A stretch of 64,000 nt of DNA, from the NCBI GenBank assembly GCA_002351725.1, contig DEHD01000023.1, positions 7,350 through 71,349 on the forward strand, given 5' to 3'. Below the pieces are notes generated by a model, which worked only from the letters and a program-made list of their open reading frames with translations, did not search any database and was not told where the DNA came from. Numbering within the stretch: the stretch's first letter is position 1; each line of letters opens with the position of its first letter. This stretch comes from Prevotella sp. UBA2809. GTDB taxonomy: Bacteria; Bacteroidota; Bacteroidia; Bacteroidales; Bacteroidaceae. Positions 9,561 through 17,756 of this stretch are shown piece after piece. A program made the translations under genes and the position numbers.

Positions 9561-9592
9561 GCAAAGGTACACTTTTTTTTGTGAATAGCAAA
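9561..9592 (-). promoter_or_regulatory. Promoter of the HTCS-like sensor
   Basis: -7 box TACCTTTGC (9561-9569, minus strand) and a TTTG -33 element (9589-9592) separated by 19 bases, the textbook Bacteroidota arrangement. The ATG is about 40 bases downstream. Confidence 0.8.
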
Positions 9593-9610
9593 CGTTTACA
9601 AGTATTTTTT

Positions 9611-12223
9611 TTAGAATGTGGCGCGCACCTTCAGTCGGATGCCATGCTTATGGGCAGTGGGCAGCTCGTTATAGTTCAAGCGGCGCACATACTCAACATG
9701 TATAATCTTGAAGATGTTATGGATGCCCACGCTGAACTCCATGTAAGGACGATTAGAATTGATGACATAGCTGCCCTCGGGGAAGTACATGAGCATAGGA
9801 CTGCCCGCATTCTTATCGAGATACGGGTTGTTCTTCTCAGACAGTTCGCCCCACAGGATACGGAAGCCGAGCCACTCGCGCCACTTGAGTTTGCGGATGA
9901 GCGGGATGCGGTTGAGTATCTTTCCGTTCAGGTCCCAGTAGAGCTGGCCAGACAGGAAGCGGTCGGTTGGGAACTCCATGTTGTTGATAGCCTCGAAGGT
10001 ATAGTCCTGTACGATATACGAGAGGTTGGTCTCGGGCATGATGAGCAATGGGAAGGGAACCTTCTCCCACTCTATTCCACCCTTCACCTTGATATCCATC
10101 TTACCCCATGAGTTGAGCCAGAAGCGCTTGTAGATAGACGCCTCGGTATAGTTATAGCTGTACTCGCCGCCAAGGACACCGCGGAGACCCAGGGTGTGAC
10201 TAACGGTAAACACCGGTGCATCGAGGTTAATTGGCAGTCGGCGCTGTTTGGTATTGATGAATGTCTCGCCCGGAGCGAAGCGCAGCTCAGCGCGGAGTTC
10301 AGTTGTACGAATCTTCTGACTTGGGACACTGTTAGCACTTGATATAGGCGATGGAGGATTACTCCAGTTGGTCCATTTGCTTCGATCGCCATCCTCCGAC
10401 AACGGTATAAAATACAGATTGCCGCAGGCCTCGTTCTCCTCGGTCTTAAGCTGCAAGGTGGTGCGGAAGCCCCAGTCCTCCTCGCGCTCGAAGGTAAGCG
10501 TCTGGCGGTTATAGAACATCATCTTGTCGACCTTGCTCCACTTGAATGCGGTGAACACGTTATCCTTATCGGTACGTATGAACTTATCCGACGGCGACAT
10601 GACATCGTAGGTGCTGGAGAAGGTGAGTGTGCGCTGCGGGAACTCGCGGGGCAGGTACTCCTTCTTGTTGAACGACCAGATGACATCGCCCTTATAGTAC
10701 CACTTCTTAGAGCCCCAACCACGGGCCACATAGCCGCGCAGGAACAGGTTAGAGTCGAGATTGGCAGTGGTCTGTGCAGAGATACGGGTACGTATGCCAT
10801 CGATGAAGTTCTTGGTAATCATGGTGTTGATAGGACCGATATCCACCTTGCTTGGGTGCTGCTTGGTGCCTGTCTCAACGAAGTTCTCGATGAGAGCCTT
10901 GAGACCGAAGATGATATACTTGAAGCCCTTGATGTTCTCGATGTTGCTGATGAACGAGCCCATCTGACTCTCGCCCTTGGTGAGCTCTACCTGACGGTAC
11001 TGATTCCAGAACTCGTCGCTGCGCATCATGGCGTTTACATCCTTTACCTCCTTCTTGGTGCCCTTGAACAGTTGGCGGGGCAGTTCGTCGAAGGCATAGT
11101 CGTTGATGCGGGTGTTACGAATCACCGCCAGCTGCTGAAGGAAGCTGGCCACCTTTATCTCGGTGAACATATCGTCGACGCTGAGCACCCAACTGCCATC
11201 GGGCAACTGTGTGAACTCCTGTACCACCTGCATGTTCTCAACCCAGTTGACATCGCTCTTCTTAGGGATGGTCATCTCGCAGCGCTTTACCTGCCAACTG
11301 GAGTCGGCCAGGATATACAGGTCGCCACGGAAACCGAAGTCCTGTTGGTTGTTTGGCAGGAAGTGCAGCTGGAAGCAGAGGTCCTTATCGACATAGAGTG
11401 TATCCTCGATATAATAGCGGTAGAAGCCAATGGCATCTTTTCCGATAGGTGATGTGAAGGGATACTGCAGCATGCGGATCTGGTCGTCGTAGATGTTCAC
11501 ATCGGTGAACACCTCCTTCATCACCGTGTTAAGAATATCGCCAGTCTGTATCAGGTCGTTGATACCCTGGGTGTTGATACCTTTGATGATGGTCTTCTCA
11601 TCGTGAGGTTTCTTACGATAGATCTTCTGCGACACCGTCTCGTCGACGCTGATGGGCAGGATAAGCTTGTTGTTATAAGGACAGGCCTCGATCTGGTCGA
11701 TGAGCCACTGTTTCTTCTTGTACTTAGGCGAGTCGAGCACCTCAGGACGGAAGTCGTTCAGCGCCAGGGTTATCTTCTGGTATTTGTTGTACTGATAGAA
11801 GTCGCGATTGCTGAGATCGGTTTGTTTCTTAGCAGCAATAACCTTCTTCATCATCTCTACAGCCGGGTTGTTCTTACGGCTATAGCGCTGACGCTTGGTC
11901 TTGATGGTGACCTCCTTAAGCATCTTATTGTCGGTCTTAAGACTGATCTTTATGTTGCTCTTTATGCCAGAGTTAACATTGATGGTCTGCGACACATAGC
12001 CTACAGAGGTGAACGTAAGCTGCCAACCATTATGACGTGCTATCTGGAAGTTTCCATCGATATCGGAAGCCACACCCACTCCATGACCCAGGTACTGGGC
12101 ACTGGCAAAAGGTATAGGCTCACCGGTCTTGGCATCAAAAATCTGACCGGTAATCATCTGCTGTGCCCATACGCTCAGGGTCATCAGCAGCAAGCTGAAT
12201 AATACTGTTATCCTTCTATTCAT
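9611..12223 (-). CDS. DUF5686 outer-membrane protein with carboxypeptidase regulatory-like domain
   Basis: 870-residue protein. Seen: signal peptide (1-20, ending VWAQ), a carboxypeptidase-D regulatory-like/CNA-type domain (about 21-105, ITGQIFDAKTGEPIPFASAQ), then a long region typical of the DUF5686 family, with alternating strands and an aromatic C-terminal end in F (RLKVRATF), as in outer-membrane beta-barrels. Function unknown; family members resemble TonB-receptor-like barrels without a plug. It starts inside the end of the HAD gene (8-base overlap), so it belongs to the lipid-like cluster upstream and could export or anchor its product (inference). Confidence 0.85.
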   Translation of the reverse strand: MNRRITVLFSLLLMTLSVWAQQMITGQIFDAKTGEPIPFASAQYLGHGVGVASDIDGNFQIARHNGWQLTFTSVGYVSQTINVNSGIKSNIKISLKTDNKMLKEVTIKTKRQRYSRKNNPAVEMMKKVIAAKKQTDLSNRDFYQYNKYQKITLALNDFRPEVLDSPKYKKKQWLIDQIEACPYNNKLILPISVDETVSQKIYRKKPHDEKTIIKGINTQGINDLIQTGDILNTVMKEVFTDVNIYDDQIRMLQYPFTSPIGKDAIGFYRYYIEDTLYVDKDLCFQLHFLPNNQQDFGFRGDLYILADSSWQVKRCEMTIPKKSDVNWVENMQVVQEFTQLPDGSWVLSVDDMFTEIKVASFLQQLAVIRNTRINDYAFDELPRQLFKGTKKEVKDVNAMMRSDEFWNQYRQVELTKGESQMGSFISNIENIKGFKYIIFGLKALIENFVETGTKQHPSKVDIGPINTMITKNFIDGIRTRISAQTTANLDSNLFLRGYVARGWGSKKWYYKGDVIWSFNKKEYLPREFPQRTLTFSSTYDVMSPSDKFIRTDKDNVFTAFKWSKVDKMMFYNRQTLTFEREEDWGFRTTLQLKTEENEACGNLYFIPLSEDGDRSKWTNWSNPPSPISSANSVPSQKIRTTELRAELRFAPGETFINTKQRRLPINLDAPVFTVSHTLGLRGVLGGEYSYNYTEASIYKRFWLNSWGKMDIKVKGGIEWEKVPFPLLIMPETNLSYIVQDYTFEAINNMEFPTDRFLSGQLYWDLNGKILNRIPLIRKLKWREWLGFRILWGELSEKNNPYLDKNAGSPMLMYFPEGSYVINSNRPYMEFSVGIHNIFKIIHVEYVRRLNYNELPTAHKHGIRLKVRATF

Positions 12224-12908
12224 TAACTATCAATTGTTTGAGCGCAGTGATGACGCGCTCTGCGTTTGTTTCGTCTACGGGATCGTTAGTCCAGCCTTCG
12301 CCTTTGAACCATACTGTGTGGCAACCAGCCTTAGAGGCAGGAATGATATCCTTATCCATGCTGTCGCCAACAACCACAACCTCATCGGGCTGCATACCAA
12401 GAGCCTCGACACCGAGAGTGAATATCTGCGGGTCGGGTTTACGTACACCCACCACAGCGCTCTCTATGATGGTATCGAAGATTCCATCGAGCTTAAACTC
12501 CTTAAGCACGGTGGCTATGTTGCCATAGAAATTACTTACCAGCACCATGGGATATTGCTTTTTAAGAGAAAGCAGCACCTCGCGACTTTTACTTGTCTCG
12601 GCAACGGTGGCCTCGTAGAGGTGAGATGTAAGAGGTAAGATGTAAGAAGTTAGAGGGGTGATGTATGATGCCTGCAGGTATTCAAGCTGGAGGCGGATTT
12701 TTGTCTCCAGTGTCTTATAGAAAGTGAAATCGGGCTGGATGATGGGGTTCTTACCAAGAGTACGCTCAGCATGAACATATGCATCGCGGAAGTCGGTCTC
12801 ACTAACAGGCACCTGCAGATGCTCGTAAGCATGCCATATCACCTTACCCCAGTGCTGACCACCAGTGTCGAGCGTTCCGCCGTAATCGAAAATAAATCCC
12901 CGTATCAT
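12216..12908 (-). CDS. HAD family hydrolase, probable phosphatase
   Basis: 230-residue cytoplasmic HAD-superfamily hydrolase. Seen: motif I FDYGGTLD (about residues 7-13; the Asp nucleophile is Asp7), motif II in LVSNFYGN, motif III Lys in VRKPDPQIF and motif IV GDSMDKDIIPA, so a complete active site. The start is the ATG at 12908, which overlaps the stop of the CDP-alcohol transferase as ATGA; an ATG four codons earlier (12920) is possible. In this operon it could dephosphorylate a lipid phosphate or head-group phosphate (inference). Odd: a repeat tract codes an in-frame Thr/Ser/Leu/Pro-rich insertion (about residues 80-97) after the cap helices. Confidence 0.88.
   Translation of the reverse strand: MIRGFIFDYGGTLDTGGQHWGKVIWHAYEHLQVPVSETDFRDAYVHAERTLGKNPIIQPDFTFYKTLETKIRLQLEYLQASYITPLTSYILPLTSHLYEATVAETSKSREVLLSLKKQYPMVLVSNFYGNIATVLKEFKLDGIFDTIIESAVVGVRKPDPQIFTLGVEALGMQPDEVVVVGDSMDKDIIPASKAGCHTVWFKGEGWTNDPVDETNAERVITALKQLIVNE
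12621..12669. repeat. 7-base repeat inside the HAD gene
   Basis: Seven heptads on the plus strand: gtgagat, gtaagag, gtaagat, gtaagaa, gttagag, gggtgat, gtatgat. It is translated in the HAD frame as a Tyr/Thr/Pro/Leu/Ser-rich linker that homologous HAD proteins would not need. Confidence 0.85.
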
Positions 12909-13804
12909 AGCGCAGCGCATAATTTCTCGTGGGTGCGGTGCATGTACATGTACATGGCCTGGAAGACGGTAAGCTCAACAAGAGGGTACACCCATGGACA
13001 ATCCAGCAGACAGGTAACGTAGATGGTGATGGCACGGGTGTTGAATGTAAGCAGATTGGTGTACTTCATAAGAGGACGACTGCCCTCGAGGAACTTCTGA
13101 CGGATATCCTCGCTGGGGTTCTGCTTCCAACGGACGATGAACTTCTGGAACTCGGGGGTACGCTTCTCCTGACTCTTGCAGTAGTTGGCATAGTTGAAGT
13201 AGAAAGTACGTGCCAGCAGGTCGCCCTTAGGCAGCGACTCGTAGGTGGCACGCTGCTGCTTGTAATTATCGAGCTCGCTACCATCCTTACCCAACAGGAA
13301 GAACAGGTGTATCTGACGATAGTAATCGGCCAGAGAGCTCTGGTCGGAGTGGAACAGGAATCCTGCTACAGCACAAAGAACAAAGCCCCAGAAGCTCCAA
13401 TTGGTATCGAAGAAAGGCATGGGCTGATCCCACAGACGGTACACGATACCAAGGTAGATACTAACGAACCATAAGTCGCCCGCAAATCCGTCAAGCATTC
13501 GACCAATGAGAGTTTTCTTACCTGTGATGCGGGCCATCTGACCGTCGGTTGAGTCGCAGAAGTTAGCAAACATAAGCAGCAACACGCCATAGATGTTATG
13601 CATCAGATCGGTGTAAGAGAACATCACGCCTGCTCCTACACCCAAGAATATAGATATGATTGTGATCACGTTGGGGTGGACATCCAGTTTGTTCCAGAAC
13701 AAGGCAAACGCCAAACCAATGGGGCGCGTGAAATGCACATCCAACCACTCTTCAGTATCTTCTGATTTAAATGATAATTTCAATAATTCCTTAAAACTTG
13801 CCAT
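12905..13804 (-). CDS. CDP-alcohol phosphatidyltransferase family protein
   Basis: 299-residue integral membrane enzyme that joins a CDP-activated alcohol to a second alcohol with release of CMP. Seen: the family motif beginning DSTDGQMAR (Asp84 and Asp87) and continuing GRMLDGFAGD; the last two Asp residues are separated by four residues where the usual spacing is three. Several membrane segments (about 27-45, 50-80, 105-125, 135-155, 255-290), and a large soluble insert (about 165-240) with SLADYYRQIHLFFLLGK, typical of a Bacteroidota branch of the family. Its neighbours (nucleotidyltransferase, ATP-grasp, phosphatase) point to a special phospholipid head group, perhaps an inositol phosphate as in archaeal IPCT/DIPPS pairs or Bacteroides inositol lipids (inference). 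3' end overlaps the HAD start by four bases. Confidence 0.88.
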   Translation of the reverse strand: MASFKELLKLSFKSEDTEEWLDVHFTRPIGLAFALFWNKLDVHPNVITIISIFLGVGAGVMFSYTDLMHNIYGVLLLMFANFCDSTDGQMARITGKKTLIGRMLDGFAGDLWFVSIYLGIVYRLWDQPMPFFDTNWSFWGFVLCAVAGFLFHSDQSSLADYYRQIHLFFLLGKDGSELDNYKQQRATYESLPKGDLLARTFYFNYANYCKSQEKRTPEFQKFIVRWKQNPSEDIRQKFLEGSRPLMKYTNLLTFNTRAITIYVTCLLDCPWVYPLVELTVFQAMYMYMHRTHEKLCAAL

Positions 13805-13818
13805 TATTATCCTAATTA

Positions 13819-13855
13819 TTACATTGTCTCATTTTTAAATTTTTACATTGTCTCA
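13819..13855. repeat. 24-base duplication at the end of the ATP-grasp gene
   Basis: The 13-base word ttacattgtctca occurs at 13819-13831 and 13843-13855. The second copy holds the last codons and stop (Glu-Thr-Met-stop) of the ATP-grasp gene; the first is an untranslated copy of that same gene end, filling the spacer. Confidence 0.85.
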
Positions 13856-14619
13856 ACAAGAGACGCGATTGCCGTGGCGGCGTCTTCGCGGCAGCGGGAG
13901 AAGCTGGGCCAGTCGTTGAAATCGATGATACAGAACGAACCATCCTCGCCTACTATGCAGTCGCCTCCGTACACCTTTATGCCTACTGCCTTGGCCAACT
14001 GTTCGGTACATGCATGCATGGCCTCGACCTCGAAGTGGAAATGACGGGCTTCGCCATTGCGGTGCTCATCGCCGAACTTGGTATCGCCATCGTCGGTGGG
14101 ATAGAAATAACGGAAGAAGCCTGTGCCTTCGACACCGTAGAATTTGATAAGATCGCCCGGGACATGGGCACTGATGGTATACTGGGTGATGCCACGAGCC
14201 TCGAACTCGCTTATCTTTCGCTCCAGCTCGCCCTTGGTGACAGCATACTGCACATCGCCCTCGCTCTGGGCAGCAGCATCGCCACGCTTGAGCCAGTAGC
14301 CATAGTTGCCCTGGCGCGGTGGCATGGGCATGCCTGTGTGCTGCATGATAGTCTCGAGCTTGCAACGAGAGCAGTTCTCTATGCCTACCGATGAGTTGAT
14401 GGCGGGAAGAGACCTCAAACGGTCTAATGTCTCAGGCAAGCGACCCATGGTCATTATGCGGTCGTACTGCTCGGGGGCATACTGCTGTTCTTCGCTGACA
14501 GTGTCGACCTGATGACCGGCAGTCATCAGTCGGGCAGCTACTGTATCCAGTATTGCCTTATCCTTTTCGACCGAGTTGGGCGAGAACTTCTCCGCCCGTT
14601 GAATCATCAGTATCTTCAC
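13843..14619 (-). CDS. ATP-grasp fold protein
   Basis: 258-residue cytoplasmic protein with an ATP-grasp (RimK-like) look, expected to form a bond between a carboxylate and an amine or thiol using ATP. Seen: a Rossmann-like N-terminus (MKILMIQRAEKFSPNSVEKD), a mid region with a nucleotide-binding Lys, and the C-terminal metal-binding segment GSFCIIDFNDWPSFSRC, which matches the end of ATP-grasp enzymes. It is between the nucleotidyltransferase (36 bases upstream) and the CDP-alcohol transferase (38 bases downstream) on one transcript, which suggests it modifies the head group or its precursor. The exact substrate is unknown. Confidence 0.75.
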   Translation of the reverse strand: MKILMIQRAEKFSPNSVEKDKAILDTVAARLMTAGHQVDTVSEEQQYAPEQYDRIMTMGRLPETLDRLRSLPAINSSVGIENCSRCKLETIMQHTGMPMPPRQGNYGYWLKRGDAAAQSEGDVQYAVTKGELERKISEFEARGITQYTISAHVPGDLIKFYGVEGTGFFRYFYPTDDGDTKFGDEHRNGEARHFHFEVEAMHACTEQLAKAVGIKVYGGDCIVGEDGSFCIIDFNDWPSFSRCREDAATAIASLVETM

Positions 14620-14632
14620 ACTCCCGTATTAT

Positions 14633-14666
14633 TTAATTTTTACATTTTTCAATTTTTACATTTTCA
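14633..14666. repeat. 8-base repeat between nucleotidyltransferase and ATP-grasp genes
   Basis: Units tttttaca, tttttcaa, tttttaca, ttttcagg on the plus strand. The tract fills most of the 36-base spacer and runs over the stop codon of the nucleotidyltransferase gene. Confidence 0.7.
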
Positions 14667-15366
14667 GGAAGTCCTCGGCTTTTTGGATGTCGCTTGCATG
14701 ATCGATGTCGAGCACCTTAGAGAAGCCATAAGCCTTGAGCTTAAGTCCGTCGGTTACCAGTGCGCGCTGGAAGTTGCGCATCCTACTGTCGCCGCGCTCA
14801 ATGCATCGGCGCAGAGTGTCGATACTCTTAGGTGTGAGACCATAGATACCGCCACTGATGAATTTAGGATTGTCGCAGGTATCGAAGAAGCCTGTGATGT
14901 CCATTCCATCGGTAGTGCTGACATACAGCGGTTTCTCGTCGTCGATATAGTCGGTTACTCCCATGAGTCCGTCGACAACACCCTCTGCAGCAAAAAGCTG
15001 GAAGGTGTTGGCATACACCTTGAACTCGTTCTCGCGGAAGATGGTGTCGACCGTAGTAAGGATGAACGGCTCATCGCCGAGCCACTTGCTGAGCTCCCAC
15101 ATGCTATGCATGGAACTGGGAGTGCTCTTAACAGTGTACTTCAGGGGCACACGTCCTGCCTCTGATATCTGCTTGAGATGTTCGGCTACTGCTGTCATCT
15201 GCTCATTACAAATCACGCATATCTCGCTGGCATTGTTATCCATAAACACGCGAATCAGTCGGTCAATAAGCATCTCGCCACCCACCTTTACAAGCGGTTT
15301 AGGCGCTGCTACGCCTTCCTGCATTAATCGCGATCCCTCGCCAGCAGCTATAATTGCATACTTCAT
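14656..15366 (-). CDS. Sugar/alcohol-phosphate nucleotidyltransferase
   Basis: 236-residue cytoplasmic nucleotidyltransferase that would activate a phosphorylated sugar or polyol with NTP. Seen: AIIAAGEGSRL (5-15) and PKPLVKVGG (22-30), the pyrophosphorylase signature with the glycine loop and catalytic Lys, and a metal-site Asp in TTVD. Length fits short single-domain enzymes such as CTP:inositol-1-phosphate cytidylyltransferase, which pair with CDP-alcohol transferases; that pairing in this operon is the reason to favour a CDP-activated head group over a sugar for a polysaccharide (inference). First gene of the cluster, preceded by a -7 promoter box. Confidence 0.85.
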   Translation of the reverse strand: MKYAIIAAGEGSRLMQEGVAAPKPLVKVGGEMLIDRLIRVFMDNNASEICVICNEQMTAVAEHLKQISEAGRVPLKYTVKSTPSSMHSMWELSKWLGDEPFILTTVDTIFRENEFKVYANTFQLFAAEGVVDGLMGVTDYIDDEKPLYVSTTDGMDITGFFDTCDNPKFISGGIYGLTPKSIDTLRRCIERGDSRMRNFQRALVTDGLKLKAYGFSKVLDIDHASDIQKAEDFLKM

Positions 15367-15393
15367 CTTTCCAAACTAAATCTAATTCAGTGT

Positions 15394-15402
15394 GCAAAGT
15401 TA
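15394..15402 (-). promoter_or_regulatory. -7 promoter box of the lipid-like cluster
   Basis: Minus-strand TAACTTTGC, 27 bases upstream of the nucleotidyltransferase ATG. Confidence 0.75.
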
Positions 15403-15466
15403 CGCATTTCTTACGAAATGTAGAAAACTTTGTACACTTATTTAGGTTTTATTATAATAAAAACAC

Positions 15467-15493
15467 AAAAAAAAGTAGGACTTACTGTCCTAC
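15467..15493 (-). terminator. Rho-independent terminator overlapping the end of the GIN gene
   Basis: Stem GTAGGAC / GTCCTAC (7 pairs), loop of five bases, followed on the minus strand by eight T. The stem's 5' arm is the last coding part of the GIN gene (Val-Gly-Gln) and the stop codon falls in the loop and arm. Confidence 0.9.
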
Positions 15494-16267
15494 CTTTAAA
15501 TCGTTTGAGTTTATATCGCCCGACCCTCGTTTGCGCATTTCGAACTGCGTGACCCGGCCTTTCAGGCTGATGTCGCCTGAGCCCTGGAGCTCGGCAGTGA
15601 CAGAGCCGCAACCGCTAAGGAACTCAACATCGATATCGCCAGAACCACGGAGCTGGAGCTGGGTGTTGGCGGCATTCATCTGACGGATGTCAAGATCACC
15701 CGAGCCGATAAGGGTGGCTGAAGTCTCGCGGGTGTCGAGGTGGTCGATATCCAGGTCGCCTGAGCCTACAAGCTCGGCATCGCAGCGGTCGCACACAACA
15801 TCGGCGAACTTAATATCGCCCGAGCCTTTAAGTTGGATGTTTAGAACATCGGTATCGACAGTCCTCTCGCTGATGAAATCGCCTGAGCCACTGAGAACAA
15901 CACCGGTAAGATCGGGCGAGGTGACATAAACTGAGAGGCCCTTTTTGCGACCGAAATCAACATTTACGATACCTATCTTACCCTTGTTACGGATGGAGAG
16001 GGTGTTACCATTAACCTCGGTGATGATATTGGGGACAAGGTCCTTGGGGCCCTTTACACGTACTGAGAACGAGTCGGCCTGGGTATAGAACACCGTGGGC
16101 GAGCCAATGACCTCGATCTTCTCGAAGCCACGGATATCGCGGGTAGCGACCTCCATCTCGTCGGAAGAGGTATAGCTGAACTTAAAACCACTGTCGCTGC
16201 AGGTGCTGCAAGAAATCATAGTAAGAGCCACGACAACTAACAAAACAGGAAGAAGAATTTTTTTCAT
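15482..16267 (-). CDS. GIN-domain (DUF2807) lipoprotein
   Basis: 261-residue lipoprotein with a putative auto-transporter adhesin head (GIN/DUF2807) domain, a right-handed beta-helix found on the surface or in the periplasm of Bacteroidota. Seen: signal peptide with lipobox ISCS (Cys20), then FEKIEVIGSPTVFYTQ at about 48-63 and seven GSGD repeats spaced about 19-25 residues (from about 125 to 250), each a turn of the helix. Function of the family is not established. No clear promoter of its own; it follows the histidine kinase gene by 76 bases on the same strand and could be its target or partner. Confidence 0.88.
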   Translation of the reverse strand: MKKILLPVLLVVVALTMISCSTCSDSGFKFSYTSSDEMEVATRDIRGFEKIEVIGSPTVFYTQADSFSVRVKGPKDLVPNIITEVNGNTLSIRNKGKIGIVNVDFGRKKGLSVYVTSPDLTGVVLSGSGDFISERTVDTDVLNIQLKGSGDIKFADVVCDRCDAELVGSGDLDIDHLDTRETSATLIGSGDLDIRQMNAANTQLQLRGSGDIDVEFLSGCGSVTAELQGSGDISLKGRVTQFEMRKRGSGDINSNDLKVGQ

Positions 16268-16299
16268 ATCGAACTTAATTTTAAATATTTCTACCTGTT

Positions 16300-16317
16300 A
16301 GACGTAACAGACGTAGA
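16300..16317. repeat. 9-base duplication upstream of the GIN gene
   Basis: Two copies of a 9-base unit, agacgtaac and agacgtaga, between the histidine kinase stop and the GIN gene. Could be a short version of the spacer tracts or a small operator. Confidence 0.55.
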
Positions 16318-16343
16318 AAAAGTTGCACGAAGCAAAAAAAAAA

Positions 16344-17594
16344 TTATCGCATAGGAATCTCTACCCAGAAACGAGAGCCCTCGCCAAGGATAGAATCGAC
16401 GCCGATAGAACCGCCGAGACTCTCGGCATGACTCTTGGCAACAGAAAGACCAAGACCAGTGCCTGGGATATACTCGTCGACCTTGACGAAGCGCTCGAAG
16501 ATGCGCTGCTGATCGGCCTCGGCAATACCCTTACCGGTATCGAGAACCCACATCATTATCTTATCGCCATGAGGCAGATCGAAACCAACGGTGATAGAAC
16601 CCTGGGCGGTAAACTTAACGGCATTCTGAACAAGATTTGTGACAATTTCCTTTACCTTGTCAATATCGGTAGTAACCATAAGCTCGGTGATAGGGAACTG
16701 GGTAGCAAGGATAACCGACTGAGGATCGACCATTCCCGAGAAGGAATCGACAATCTGCTGGAGTACAGGCACAAGATTGATCTGCTGTTTGACAAGACTC
16801 TTAGCCTCGGCCTCAACCTTAGACATGCTAACCAAACCATCGATAATGCTGAGCAGTTTGTAGTTATTTTTCTGAATCTCAGAAATGAGCTGATTACGAT
16901 CCTCCTCGCTCTCGACAACAGGCAGCAGATCGGCAAATCCTACGATGGCGTTGAGCGGGGTTCGGATCTCATGACCCATGTTGGCAAGGAAGGCAGTCTT
17001 AAGGCGGTCGCTCTCCTCAGCCTTGTTACGTGCAGCGATAAGCGAAGCCTCCATCTCCTTCTGGGTATCGATACGGAAAGAGGCACCCACCACTCGGGCC
17101 GGATTACCATCCTCATCGCGGGATGATATGGTACCAAAGCTCTCTTCCCAATAAGTAAGTCCCGACTTACCGGCCAACACACGATAGGTCTCGTGATAAG
17201 AGAAGCTTTCGCCACTACACAAGTTATTGAGGGAAATACGAATACGCTGGGCATCGCTCTTATCAATCAGACTGAACAGCTGTTCGATAGGAACCTCGGG
17301 GATAGAGACAAGGTCGCCATGGTCGTCGCGGAAATCGGCATCGACACCGATAGTACGGCTCTTACAGTCGATATGCCAGGTACAGAGATGCATGGCCTTG
17401 AGAACGAACTCGTACTCGATGCTGTTCTGCTTTACCTTATCAAGATCGCGCAGCTCACGCTTAAGCCTTCCACCAGCCCTGCGCTGAAGAAGAAGCATGA
17501 TGATAAGCGCAATGAGGAACACGATGCCGATAGCCCACAGCATCGGGATGAGATACTTGTTCTCTGTCTGGGTATAGAGTAGTAAACTATACAT
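16344..17594 (-). CDS. PAS-domain sensor histidine kinase (orphan)
   Basis: 416-residue kinase. Seen: one N-terminal membrane segment (about 17-36), a PAS-like domain (about 60-180), a HisKA domain with MGHEIRTPLNAI (phospho-accepting His208) and a HATPase domain with N-box NLVQNAVKF, G1 DTGKGI and G2 GTGLGLS. It has all catalytic boxes and should autophosphorylate. There is no response regulator next to it. It has the same core as the kinase at 45433-46404. The GIN lipoprotein gene lies just downstream. The ATG at 17594 lies about 20 bases from a -7 promoter box. Confidence 0.92.
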   Translation of the reverse strand: MYSLLLYTQTENKYLIPMLWAIGIVFLIALIIMLLLQRRAGGRLKRELRDLDKVKQNSIEYEFVLKAMHLCTWHIDCKSRTIGVDADFRDDHGDLVSIPEVPIEQLFSLIDKSDAQRIRISLNNLCSGESFSYHETYRVLAGKSGLTYWEESFGTISSRDEDGNPARVVGASFRIDTQKEMEASLIAARNKAEESDRLKTAFLANMGHEIRTPLNAIVGFADLLPVVESEEDRNQLISEIQKNNYKLLSIIDGLVSMSKVEAEAKSLVKQQINLVPVLQQIVDSFSGMVDPQSVILATQFPITELMVTTDIDKVKEIVTNLVQNAVKFTAQGSITVGFDLPHGDKIMMWVLDTGKGIAEADQQRIFERFVKVDEYIPGTGLGLSVAKSHAESLGGSIGVDSILGEGSRFWVEIPMR

Positions 17595-17613
17595 AGGTTC
17601 GTAATTTCAATGG

Positions 17614-17622
17614 GCAAAAGTA
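17614..17622 (-). promoter_or_regulatory. -7 promoter box of the PAS histidine kinase
   Basis: Minus-strand TACTTTTGC, fits TAnnTTTG, 19 bases upstream of the ATG. Confidence 0.6.
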
Positions 17623-17716
17623 AGAATTTTATTTGGAAAAACGACATTTTTAGCACGTTTTTTCATAAAAACAAAGTTTTTTTGTTAGATTAACAGAAAA
17701 AAAGTGCGTTTTTCGG

Positions 17717-17736
17717 CAACTTTGCAGTAACTTTGC
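17717..17736 (+). promoter_or_regulatory. Promoter region of the RlmL-like gene
   Basis: TAACTTTGC at 17728-17736 with a second, weaker copy CAACTTTGC at 17717-17725, 11 bases apart; the ATG is at 17757. Confidence 0.7.
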
Positions 17737-17756
17737 ACCCTGTAAACATTAATATA

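Noticed and set aside
15540..15910. Repeated GSGD-coding words in the GIN gene as a DNA repeat
   Set aside because: Spacing is irregular at DNA level and matches turns of the beta-helix, so it is a protein repeat of the family.
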